Assembly (NCBI RefSeq): GCF_900100435.1
Contig: NZ_FNEX01000009.1
Location: 62,001-126,000, forward strand
Direction: 5' to 3'
DNA from: Pedobacter sp. ok626
GTDB taxonomy: Bacteria; Bacteroidota; Bacteroidia; Sphingobacteriales; Sphingobacteriaceae
Length of the DNA: 64,000 bases
The notes below the pieces were generated by a model that saw nothing but the letters and a program-made list of their open reading frames with translations, was not told where the DNA came from and ran no database searches. Both the position numbers and the translations under genes were made by a program. Positions 52,906-63,000 of the stretch are shown in pieces; position 1 is the stretch's first letter; each line of letters starts with the position of its first letter.

Positions 52906-55900
52906 TTATTTATCAATTGTTACCAATAGTGTCTGCCATTTATCAAGGTGCAGCTCCAATACATCTCCACTGTTTGTGATCCGGGTATTTCCAGGTTTAA
53001 CCAGTCCGGATACCGGGTCCCAGACCATCAAACGTTTATCAGATTTTTTAAAAGTTACCTTTACGTCCTGTGCATTATCGGCTGCATTCACAAACAGATA
53101 TACTTTTGCTGTTTTACCGGGCTTAGCCAAAGCAACAATATTTTCAGTTCCAGCTTCAATTCGATATCCCGAATCCGTATCAGCCGAAATTTGCGAAGCG
53201 AGATGAGTTAAATTGTCAAAGAAAACGACATTGTTGTAAGCGCTAAATTTTTCTCTAAGGTCAACGGTCTCACTCTCAAATCCGTCTGCATTTAACAGGA
53301 TGGCATCAGTATTCTGGAAATAAAGGTTCATGCCCTGATCTGCAAGCCTGATCAAATGATCCAGCAGTTCTTTCTGCAACACCGCTAGCTTTGGAATAAT
53401 CAATTTTTTAATTTCTTTTCCGGGTTCAGGCAACTTTTCACGATCTACATAATTGAAGTCAATATGCTGATCAACGAGTGCCAGCCCCAGTTCCGTAAAA
53501 TTATCGCTTAAAAGCAATGCTTCTTTATCGAAATGTTCCCTTCCAATGGATAAGGGAATTAAGGTTTTGGCCCAGATGCTCTCAATTGGATAATATACCG
53601 CAACTTGCGGTTGTCTTTTTCCCTGGTCCAGCAAATAAGCAACCCTCCCAATGTAATTCGTAAACTGCTTATTTTCCTCGACACTCATTTTATCATGCCT
53701 GTAATAAGAATTAAACAGATCAACTCCATAGGCAAATTGAATACCTACCGCAGCCATTTGACCATTTATACCAGCATCATTACTATCGAATGCACTGGAT
53801 ATTTCGCTCATTACCTGTTTTTTTCCATATGTATCTGCAACCGAAGAAGCGAACTTAGCAGTCGTAACGCCCCAGCGTTTTGCGATCAATGGATAAGCGG
53901 TAAGCAGATCTATCCCCGGAAACTGCATATGCTTATACATTTCCATCAAACTTCCTTCAAAAACAGGATGGTAAAATAAGTCTTCTTCCAGCAGTAAATG
54001 CCCAGATGAGGCGACATTATTCTTTGCTGCAAATTCCTCCAGCGGTTTAAAATAACATTCCGCGACCAGCTCCATTAACGTCTGGTAGTAATCTATCCTG
54101 ACCTTAAATGCAGTTGCCGATTGCCCTTCCACCAGATAGGGAAGCTTATTAAACAAGTCATATCCTCTTCTTCTTTTAAACTCGGTCAGCAAACTTTCAC
54201 TCCAGTTTAAGGTTGGAAAGGCCGGAATGTTAAAATCTGGCTGATCACGTACTCCAGGTGTTACAGGTGGTTTGTTATTCAAAAAGTGGGCACCGACTAA
54301 GGAGGGTTCATCCGTAAAAAAAGCTTCAATTCCCTTTCCAAAGTAGTCACCGACATGATGTTTATACTGTTCATGTGTAACTTTAATGAAATCGGCAGTA
54401 GCTTTCTTTTCCAATAAATTCACCATTTTTCGCTGCTCGAACCAATTGTGTGTAGCGTGGGTATTTTCATAAAAAGGTTTCTGTACAAAGTACTGCACTT
54501 TCCAGTTCCCTTTCCCTTTAGGTGCTGACCACTTCAGGTTCCCTCTTGCATCGGTGTACTTTCTAAGATCAATTATCTCACTAGTTCCAAATCCAGCTTC
54601 AGGATAAGCAAATGCTGCCAGGAATCTGGTATGTCCGTGCGGAAATGCTATAGCCAGCTGTTCTCCTTTATTCACGAGTTTAGAGATAACAGACAGACCA
54701 AGTGCCTGAGCCGAAGGATCATCTTTCAATACTATACCACCTGCTGCCCCACTGGGATATCCCTTTTCGTCATAAATCCATATCCTTAAACCCAGTTTAT
54801 CAATTGCATAAGCAATATCGGAACGGAATTTCTCCCAGTTTTGTGTCGAGCTCAGGTAATCCTGGTAGGATACATTTGTAACTACACCACCATAACCCAG
54901 CTCTTTTAAATTCCTGATCAGGGTGGTATCCAGATGTTCATGAATGATCCTTAATGGCCTATATTTCAATACAGGGTTTAGGAAACCCTGAACATCAATA
55001 TTACTTTTCAGCTCCGTTGATCCAGACTTCGCAGTCATGATTAATTTTACAAAGCGGTTTTTAATTTTGCTACCTTCTGATTCGCCGGGAGCATGTAGAA
55101 AATAGTGCCTTCCCTTATGCTCCTCTTTAAACTGTGTATAGCCCTGCTCATCCACTATAAATTTACCGGGCACACTTTCTTTAAAATAGTGTGCTGATTT
55201 TTCTACCGCAAACAAAACAGAAGTAAGGTCCCAGGTTTCCCTGTTATAGGGCATCGTAATGTACTCCTTGTAGGCGGTAACCAAAGGCTGGTTCCCACTA
55301 TAACCAAGGTTAGCTTCAATAGCTGTAGCAGGAAAATGTACACTTGCCCCTACTTCAAACGGACTGATATAAATAGCAGTCGGCCAATGATTAAACATTT
55401 TCCTGGCAGCAGGAAGATCACTGATCACATTGAATTCTTTTTGCCTTGGATGGCTAAAATTACCCGCCATCGTACTCAAAAATTTCACCTTTCGTTTTAC
55501 CAGCTCCAAACCACTTAATTTTGAATATTGATCTGCTTTAGATTCCAGTAATTTCGCAAGGTTTGTAGAGAAACCCACCGAAATAATCACAACTGAAGTA
55601 TCCTTAGCTTTGGCCAACATACGTCGATAGAAGTGAACTGCAGCTTCAACATCCCTATAGTTTTTTATGCTGCTCGAATATAGCAACTGGCCTTGCTCCT
55701 TATAGTCCATCACCTTTCTGGCAAAGCTCTTAGCTTCAACTTCACCCTCGACACCATTTTGTACCGTTGCTATGGGTAACTGGCCGTAACCATACTGGCG
55801 CCTCATCAGATCTATAAACTGCAAGGAACTTAGACTTTGTTTATTATTACTGATGCCAAGAAAATTAATTTTTCCCTGATCAGCGTATCTGAAAAGCATA

Positions 55901-56058
55901 GCCAGTGCGAGCCCATCATCCACATCATTTCCCATATCGGTTTCAAAAATTACCGGAGTGGGTGTTTTTTTTTGCGCCTTGCAAGGGATGGCCGCAGCCA
56001 CCCCGAACGCAAGAACGATAAAAAATATGTTTATTAACTTAAATTTGAACACCTTCAT
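52906..56058 (-). CDS. Nucleoside-hydrolase-like domain fused to GH106-like glycosidase
   Basis: A 1050-residue secreted fusion. After a signal peptide (1-29, CKAQ), residues about 35-300 are an inosine-uridine hydrolase-like domain: ETDMGNDVDDG (39-49) keeps the calcium-binding Asp cluster, KEFNVISD (207-214) the ribose-contact segment, and Asp277 (TWDLTS) the last calcium ligand, with Trp in place of the usual His. Residues about 365-1050 form a GH106-related glycosidase (LRIWIYDEKGYPSGAAGG; FFTDEPSLVGA with candidate Glu584; SGHLLLEED) and an end sandwich. It could cut an N-ribosyl bond and an attached sugar in one chain. It lies 8 bases after the repeat lipoprotein and 3 bases before GH106. 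Confidence 0.85.
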   Translation of the reverse strand: MKVFKFKLINIFFIVLAFGVAAAIPCKAQKKTPTPVIFETDMGNDVDDGLALAMLFRYADQGKINFLGISNNKQSLSSLQFIDLMRRQYGYGQLPIATVQNGVEGEVEAKSFARKVMDYKEQGQLLYSSSIKNYRDVEAAVHFYRRMLAKAKDTSVVIISVGFSTNLAKLLESKADQYSKLSGLELVKRKVKFLSTMAGNFSHPRQKEFNVISDLPAARKMFNHWPTAIYISPFEVGASVHFPATAIEANLGYSGNQPLVTAYKEYITMPYNRETWDLTSVLFAVEKSAHYFKESVPGKFIVDEQGYTQFKEEHKGRHYFLHAPGESEGSKIKNRFVKLIMTAKSGSTELKSNIDVQGFLNPVLKYRPLRIIHEHLDTTLIRNLKELGYGGVVTNVSYQDYLSSTQNWEKFRSDIAYAIDKLGLRIWIYDEKGYPSGAAGGIVLKDDPSAQALGLSVISKLVNKGEQLAIAFPHGHTRFLAAFAYPEAGFGTSEIIDLRKYTDARGNLKWSAPKGKGNWKVQYFVQKPFYENTHATHNWFEQRKMVNLLEKKATADFIKVTHEQYKHHVGDYFGKGIEAFFTDEPSLVGAHFLNNKPPVTPGVRDQPDFNIPAFPTLNWSESLLTEFKRRRGYDLFNKLPYLVEGQSATAFKVRIDYYQTLMELVAECYFKPLEEFAAKNNVASSGHLLLEEDLFYHPVFEGSLMEMYKHMQFPGIDLLTAYPLIAKRWGVTTAKFASSVADTYGKKQVMSEISSAFDSNDAGINGQMAAVGIQFAYGVDLFNSYYRHDKMSVEENKQFTNYIGRVAYLLDQGKRQPQVAVYYPIESIWAKTLIPLSIGREHFDKEALLLSDNFTELGLALVDQHIDFNYVDREKLPEPGKEIKKLIIPKLAVLQKELLDHLIRLADQGMNLYFQNTDAILLNADGFESETVDLREKFSAYNNVVFFDNLTHLASQISADTDSGYRIEAGTENIVALAKPGKTAKVYLFVNAADNAQDVKVTFKKSDKRLMVWDPVSGLVKPGNTRITNSGDVLELHLDKWQTLLVTIDK

Positions 56059-56066
56059 ACTCCTCC

Positions 56067-58301
56067 TTAATTAATTATTTTGACATGTTGAATCTGGAAA
56101 TATCCATTAACAGGTGTTCCAGGAGTAGCATTGGAAGGATCAATTCGTAATTGCTTTAATGTACCTGTCCATCCTGGAACGGTACTCATATCGATGGTAT
56201 AAGTTGTAAAATCAGAATAAGGATTCATCGCGAAAGACACCTGTTTGGCATTATTCCATGCCAGATCGGTAGTCGTAGTAAAATAAACCTGTCCGATCGT
56301 TTGCGGAGAAGAATTCTTGACCCTTACCACCACATATCGGCAGTTTGCCAGACTTGCATTCAGATTATCACCAGATAGTATAAATGCATCGGCGCCTGTT
56401 ATCTTTCCACCGATATAATTCCCGGCTGCGGCAGACCAGCCAAAATTATTAATCTGCTGTCCGGCAGTCCAACCTTCCAAAGCTGACATAAAATTCCAGC
56501 CCTGGCTACCTACATGTATATAATCCACACTAAAATTACCTGAAGTGGTACTGCCAGGAACCGCATTGGAAGGATCTATCCTTAATTGTTTAAGTGTTCC
56601 CTGCCAGGTTGGAATATCAGCCATATTGATGGTATAATTGGTAAGGGAACTGTTCGCAACCATTGCAAAGTCCTTTCTTTTATCCTCCGACCAGCCTGTA
56701 CTTGCTGTAGTTGTAAAATAAACTTGTCCAACTGTATTGGCAGAAGCATTGCTAATGCCAATCTGGACGAGTTTTTCAGTCCCCATATTATACCCCACTG
56801 AGTTTGCAGAAAGTATAAAAGCATCATTTCCAGTCAATGTTCCACCTATTTTACCTGCATTGTTCCATCCAAAACCACTGATGTCGTTTCCGGATGTCCA
56901 ACCTTCAGCACCTGCGGCAAATGACCAGACTTTCACCTCATTGCTCAGCCATTTTTTTGCGGCCTGCACAAAGGGACTTGTGGGACTATGCGACACGGCG
57001 AAAGCAGAGCTTGCGGGCTCTCTTCCCCAACCAAATACGGCAACCATAGAAGCTCCATGACCAAACATATCGCCAAAATAGGCATCAGCCTGTGCAAAAG
57101 AGCCGTTCACACCGATGCTATAACCTTCTGCATTTGCGAAATTTTTCTGCTGTGGATCAACCAGATTGATCTCTGCTTTTAAAGTATTCAGGTTGTAAGG
57201 ACAGCTTACTGGCGAAAGCGTGAAACCTGGTGTTGAGTAATTGTTGACAGCGGTCCAGATTGGTGGTGCAAACGTGGTCGACAAACCTGGTTGACTAGAT
57301 TTTACCCCTACAATATGGGAAAAAATCTTTTCTCTCGGAATTCCAGTATCGTAAGCTGTTTTGGCTAAAAATTCTGAATAATCATGGATCACCTGGTACA
57401 GTCTATCCTTATTATAAGCCGTGTAACCTAAGGTATGCAACGCCGCATATCCAAATTTCCCTGCTTCCCAACTTTGCATCTGATCCCCTAATATTGCATT
57501 TACCGGCAACGAAGAGGGATTCACATTATATAGCGTATTATCAGCTGAATAATCAGGAATATGTGTTTCCCAGCCAATAGCCATTCCTGCAAACAAGTAC
57601 CCTTTTCCATTTGCTTTTAGCTGGTTATACCGTGTATTCAGTACCGACAACACACCGTTTTCAAGCTGACTTTTTACGAAGGCCCTGAAGCCTGGTGATT
57701 GCAAATTTGGGAAAGCCTGGGCATGCATCCAGGCACCCCAGTTGAACCAGAAATAAGGCAGGCGGCCGTTAGATTGTCCGCCCCAGGCTTCTGTTCCCGA
57801 GGGAAATGATACCCATTCGCACCATGACGGATCATTGTAAAATTTAGGCATAGCGCCCCCGCCAAATTCAGTCGTATAATTATTGATATCATCCAGCTGG
57901 AAATATACCGGAACGTTGTATTTTTCCGCAATATCAAAAGCTTTATTTACCTGGTATTGCATCTGCTGAACCGATTGGGTGAGCAGCATTGGCCCGGGTA
58001 ACCCAAATGCGTATTTATAAGGAGCGTCAGCGTTAACTGGCCCAAATATCTGCGGAAGTTCCCCTACAAACGTATAGGCCGAATTGGCATCTTTACCTGT
58101 ATTTTCGCTATCAGCCTGATCAACGCCGGTATTGGTTAGAAAAAAAACAATATAACGTTCCTGTGCAGCGGTCAACGATGTACTGCCGGTATTTTGCACT
58201 TCATTTGCTTTGATAGTTTCTTTATTTTCTGCAGTAGGTTTTTTACACCCCAAAGCAGTGGCAACTAAAAGCGTTAAGCTGATAAGTTTTATGGCAACCA
58301 T
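56067..58301 (-). CDS. Lipoprotein with unknown catalytic-like domain and two tandem C-terminal modules
   Basis: A 744-residue lipoprotein (lipid site Cys19, ATALGCKK). Residues about 45-440 look like a TIM-barrel glycosidase fold (VPVYFQLDDINNY, LFAGMAIGWETHIPDYS, REKIFSHIVGV), but I cannot name a family. Residues about 456-597 and 598-744 are a tandem repeat of one beta-sandwich module (AEGWTSGNDISGFGWN / LEGWTAGQQINNFGWS; GTLKQLRIDPSNA in both; VGQVYFTTT in both), which resembles carbohydrate-binding modules. It is the first enzyme-type gene after SusD (38 bases), so it is probably the surface enzyme or binder that first meets the glycan. Confidence 0.75.
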   Translation of the reverse strand: MVAIKLISLTLLVATALGCKKPTAENKETIKANEVQNTGSTSLTAAQERYIVFFLTNTGVDQADSENTGKDANSAYTFVGELPQIFGPVNADAPYKYAFGLPGPMLLTQSVQQMQYQVNKAFDIAEKYNVPVYFQLDDINNYTTEFGGGAMPKFYNDPSWCEWVSFPSGTEAWGGQSNGRLPYFWFNWGAWMHAQAFPNLQSPGFRAFVKSQLENGVLSVLNTRYNQLKANGKGYLFAGMAIGWETHIPDYSADNTLYNVNPSSLPVNAILGDQMQSWEAGKFGYAALHTLGYTAYNKDRLYQVIHDYSEFLAKTAYDTGIPREKIFSHIVGVKSSQPGLSTTFAPPIWTAVNNYSTPGFTLSPVSCPYNLNTLKAEINLVDPQQKNFANAEGYSIGVNGSFAQADAYFGDMFGHGASMVAVFGWGREPASSAFAVSHSPTSPFVQAAKKWLSNEVKVWSFAAGAEGWTSGNDISGFGWNNAGKIGGTLTGNDAFILSANSVGYNMGTEKLVQIGISNASANTVGQVYFTTTASTGWSEDKRKDFAMVANSSLTNYTINMADIPTWQGTLKQLRIDPSNAVPGSTTSGNFSVDYIHVGSQGWNFMSALEGWTAGQQINNFGWSAAAGNYIGGKITGADAFILSGDNLNASLANCRYVVVRVKNSSPQTIGQVYFTTTTDLAWNNAKQVSFAMNPYSDFTTYTIDMSTVPGWTGTLKQLRIDPSNATPGTPVNGYFQIQHVKIIN

Positions 58302-58339
58302 AACTATTTGATTAAAGTTTACATTCGTTCAGGTGATGC

Positions 58340-60073
58340 TTACCAACCAGGGTTCTGGTTGAGGTTAAAATCAGGAATTATAGCAGTTTCCTTGATTGGG
58401 ATAGGCATAATCAGAAACTTATCACTCCAGGCATTTCTGCGTTCAGTTACAAAACGGGCATAGGTAAAGCTATTGTTCGGCTGCTTTGTAATCTCCATAC
58501 CGGTCACCAGCTTATCTGTCTTATCCAGTATTTTCCATCTGCGTACATCCCAGAAACGGTGTTCTTCAAAAGCCAGCTCTACCCTACGCTCCTTACGGAT
58601 ACGGTTCTGAAACTCCTGCTGTGATAAAGTGGTTGGAAAATTAGGCATATTCGCTCTAAATCTCACCTTATTAACTGCATTTTGCGCTATTGTAGTTGGT
58701 CCATTGGCTTCGTTTTCCGCCTCGGCCAGGTTAAGATAAAGTTCTGCCAGGCGGTATTTTTTCCAGCGTGTATCTTCGGGCTGACCAGATTGTAAACGAG
58801 GATCAATAAATTTGCGTAAATAATAACCGGTTCGCGTGAAGGCCCAACCTATAGGTGCTTTCAATAACTGATCTGCCCCACCTATATAAGTTTCCATAAT
58901 ATGTACATTTCCTGCTATATTATCATAAGCAGCCCCATTGTACCAAACCGTTGCATAAAATCTAGGATCGCGTCCAAGATAAGGCTTTGACGGATCGTAT
59001 CCCGAGGCTGGATTGAGTATTGGCTGTGTATGATCCAAATCCTGATAGCCTGTAATAACCGGCTCACCTGTAGCTTGCATATCATAACTGTCTACCAGTT
59101 CCTGACTTGGAGTAGCCCCTACTTTAAACATTCCAGGTTTACTTGGAATGCTATTGATGATACTGAACACAGGATCTATTTGTCCCTCATAAACCTCATA
59201 GATTGTTTCTTTATCCCTTGGTGAAGTGCTGATGTCAGTTTTGCTCAGAAAATAATCTCCATAATTGTCTACCAGGCTATACCCTTGCGTGGTCAGCGCA
59301 CTGATGGCATTCTGTGCTGCCAGCGAAGCCGCTTCCCATTTACTTTTATCGTTACTAACGTTCCATAACGGACTGGCATTATACAACAAAGCCTGAGACT
59401 TTACCGCATAGGCAACAGCTTTTGTAAACCGCCCGCGCTCTGCTTCTGTGGTAATACGTATCGGCATACTGTTGTTCGCAATAACTTCATCACACTCTTT
59501 TACAATAAAATTTACACAATCCTGGAAAGACGGACGTTTAAGCGTAGTATAATCAAAATCATTCGTAAAAGGTGCCGTTACCACAGGCATCGGACCGTAT
59601 TCTTTGATGAGTTCCCAGTAATAAAAAGCCCTTAATAACTGCGCTTCCGCACGAAAACGCTCCCTGTTGGTTGCACTCGGAATATTGGCAGTCTGGATGT
59701 TTTGCAGGAATACGTTCGCATCTCTGATACCCGCCCAGAAAGCACCATAATGATAAACGCCTTTACCTCTCTCCTGGTGCGCGTGCAAAGGACTACCGCT
59801 GGCATTCAGACTACCTGCAGACCAAGCCATTACCGCACCACTGTAAGCGTAAGCCTCATCAGAATAAGGTGCCAGGAAATCAAAAAAACCGTACTTCCAG
59901 AAGTAGCTTGGCATTTGTCCGTAGACTCTGTTCAGATAAGCCTCAGTTCGTTTCTCATCTTTAAATATATCATCAAGTGTTGTCCGGCCATCAGGCGTGA
60001 TGTTCAGATAATCTTTCGTACAACCTGCTGCCAGGAAAGAAAGCAACATAAAAATTCTTAAAATATTTTTCAT
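58340..60073 (-). CDS. SusD/RagB-family glycan-binding lipoprotein (PUL2)
   Basis: A 577-residue SusD-like protein with lipid site Cys18 (LAAGCTKDYLNI). Family marks are FRAEAQLLRAFYYWELIKEYGPMPVV, LAELYLNLAEAENEANG, IRKERRVELAFEEHRFWDVRRW and the end LIMPIPIKETAIIPDFNLNQNPGW. It forms the lid of the SusC porin encoded 12 bases upstream. It is clearly different from the PUL1 SusD (577 against 692 residues), as expected for a different substrate. Confidence 0.96.
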   Translation of the reverse strand: MKNILRIFMLLSFLAAGCTKDYLNITPDGRTTLDDIFKDEKRTEAYLNRVYGQMPSYFWKYGFFDFLAPYSDEAYAYSGAVMAWSAGSLNASGSPLHAHQERGKGVYHYGAFWAGIRDANVFLQNIQTANIPSATNRERFRAEAQLLRAFYYWELIKEYGPMPVVTAPFTNDFDYTTLKRPSFQDCVNFIVKECDEVIANNSMPIRITTEAERGRFTKAVAYAVKSQALLYNASPLWNVSNDKSKWEAASLAAQNAISALTTQGYSLVDNYGDYFLSKTDISTSPRDKETIYEVYEGQIDPVFSIINSIPSKPGMFKVGATPSQELVDSYDMQATGEPVITGYQDLDHTQPILNPASGYDPSKPYLGRDPRFYATVWYNGAAYDNIAGNVHIMETYIGGADQLLKAPIGWAFTRTGYYLRKFIDPRLQSGQPEDTRWKKYRLAELYLNLAEAENEANGPTTIAQNAVNKVRFRANMPNFPTTLSQQEFQNRIRKERRVELAFEEHRFWDVRRWKILDKTDKLVTGMEITKQPNNSFTYARFVTERRNAWSDKFLIMPIPIKETAIIPDFNLNQNPGW

Positions 60074-60085
60074 CTTATCTTCTGA

Positions 60086-63000
60086 TTAAAAAGTGAAGTT
60101 TACACCAAAATTATACAGCCTTGTAATCGGGTAATCGCGACTGTTCGTCAACTCCGGATCAAACTCTTTTGTAGGTAGTTTATCCCAGGTAAAGAGGTTC
60201 AGGCCGTTGGCATAAATACGCAAACGTTTTGCACCAATCGCACTGCTCCATTTTGATGGCAGACTATAACCAATTTCCATGTTTTTTAACCTCAGATAGC
60301 TCGCATTGAGAATGAAAAAGGAGTTTGGCCTTTCATTGGGATTAGATTGAGTAGAAATGCGGGGATAATTGATTGGCATTCCACTGGCTGCACGTTCTGC
60401 TGTCCAGCTCTCCAGATGCCTTGCCACATAATTTTTGTCAGCAAAAACCCCCTGATCACTATAATAGTTAGAAACATTTGAAATCCCCTGAAACAGGACA
60501 CTAAAATCAAATCCTTTATAAGTCAGGTTAAATGCTGCACCATACTGATATTCCGGAACTGTTGAATAGCCAATCGGTGCCATATCTCTTTCATTGATCA
60601 GGTTATCGTTGTTCAAATCCTTATACTTAAAATCACCAGGTCTGGATTCATGTCCACCTACATTTTGTACAGGAGAATTGGCGATGTCATTCGCGTCCCT
60701 AAAATACCGATCTACCTGATATCCGAACATCTGTCCTATCCGGTAACCGGTTTCCCTATAGCGGTAAGCATAATCTTCAGGCAGCAAGGGCTCATCTGCA
60801 TAGATTTGCCTGTTTGTTGCATAATTCAGATTGACGCGGGCCAACACAGACAGATCCTTATTGAAGGATTTCTTATAATTCAATTCAACTTCAAATCCTT
60901 TGTTTTCTACTACACCAATATTTACCGGTGGCAATACCGAGATAGGAAGCCCGTTCAGTTCCGGAATCGTCCCCCTGTTACGCAAAATGTTGTCTCTCTT
61001 TTCATAAAACACATCAGCCACCAGATTAAACTGGTTAAATAATCCCATCTCCAATCCAAGATTGTATTTTTTTGCAACCTCCCATTGTAACTGCGCATTT
61101 TTTAATAAATTATAATTGATGGTTTGTGCATTGCCCAAACTACCGGAGAAACCACCTCCAACAACCTGTATATCATCCAGGTATAAAAACCTTCTGCTCC
61201 CGATGCGGTCATTACCTACTTTACCAAACGAACCTCTTAATTTCAACAAATTCACAACAGGGTTATTCTGTAGAAACGATTCATTTGAGATGAGCCAGCT
61301 GGCAGAAACTGCCGGAAAAAATCCGAAACGCTGGCCCTCAGCAAATTGCTCAGAACCGTTGTAACCTGCGTTAAATTCCAGAAAGTACCGTGAGTTGTAA
61401 CCATACGTAAATCTCGAAGCCAGTCCCATTAACTTGAATGGCAGCTCATTATTGATTACATTATTTTGTTGCTGATACAGCAGCATACCTGAGAAATCAT
61501 GCTTACCAATCGTTTTTGCATAGTTTATGAACCCCTGAAAATTAGATAAGGTTTCAAAATTCCGCCCACCCCCAATGGATAATGGCGTATTCTGGTCGTT
61601 ATTGAACGGTCGGTAGTACACACTATCGCGTCCGTCAGCTCCTTGTAAATTAGGATTAATGATCTGTATGTATTTTTCATATTTCCTTGTCGCTTCAAGA
61701 TTATTAACTGTCCGTGCATCGAATGAAACTACAGCCCTTGCCGATAAACCTTTGGTAATAAAGTCAAGGTTTTGCTCCATACCGTAAGTAGCCAACACAT
61801 TACTTCTTTTCTGCTGTGTATAACCAGAACGGTTGATCAGACCATAGGCTGGATGGTCAATATCGGAATAGGTAATCACCTGCCCATCGGGTGTAAGCGG
61901 GCCGGGTACAACTGCCGGCATCCGGTTCATAAAATAGATGATCCAATCCGTTGGATTATCGCCACCTAAAGCATAGGGACTATTCCTTTGCTCCAGGTAA
62001 CCAGCTACATTTAAAAATGCTTTTAAATTCTTATTCAGCTGAATATCGATATTTGATCGGAAATTATAACGGTTAAGTTTAAAGCTCGGATCGTAGCTAA
62101 GATCTTTTTCGGTATTAAACTGTCCTCCCTGATTAAGATAACCGGCATTTACAAAATACTTCGTGGTTTTACTCGCTCCAGAAACATTCAGGTTATACCG
62201 TTGCTGATAAGAATAATCCTTAATCAGCAGTTTACGCCAGTCTGTATTCGCGTAACGCAAGGGATCTTCCTGAGTTTTGTAGTATTTCAATGATTGACTA
62301 GAATATTCAGCAGGTAAGCCGTCGTTCGTAAGTGCCAGATTTTTTAGTGTTGCAAAGTCGTAAGCATTAACCGGACTGATAAAGCGTGGAAAATCCTGTG
62401 CACCGGCCTCTGCTACAAAATTGATTTCCGGAGTTTCAGAAGTTCCTCTTTTTGTGGTGACCAAAATAACACCATTAGCTCCTCTAACCCCAAAAATAGC
62501 TGTAGATGAGGCATCCTTTAAGATTGTCACCGACTCCACCTCATTCGGATCAATATATGTCAGATCACGCTCAATTCCATCTACAAGGATGATCGGGCTT
62601 TGTGCATTTACCGTTCCCTGCCCCCTAATGAACAATTGCGTAATGTCCCGACCAGGCTGACCACTACGTTGGATAGAAGTTAATCCAGGTAATCTTCCTG
62701 CCAGGGTTACCGCTAAATTTGCTGCAGGACTTTGTTTAATTTCTTTGGTTTTAATAGAAGAGATTGCTCCGGTAACTGTTTCCTTTTTTTGTGTACCGTA
62801 GGCTACGACAACCACCTCATCCAGACCACCTGCTACAGCGATCAGCGATACATTAATATTGCTCTCCGTTCCTACAGTAATTTCCTGGGTCTGGTAACCG
62901 ATATAGCTAAATACCAGTACCGATCCAGGTTCAGCCTGAATGGTATAACTTCCTTCCGAATTGGTAACGGTTCCCGTTTTGGTCCCCTTTATCAAGACAG

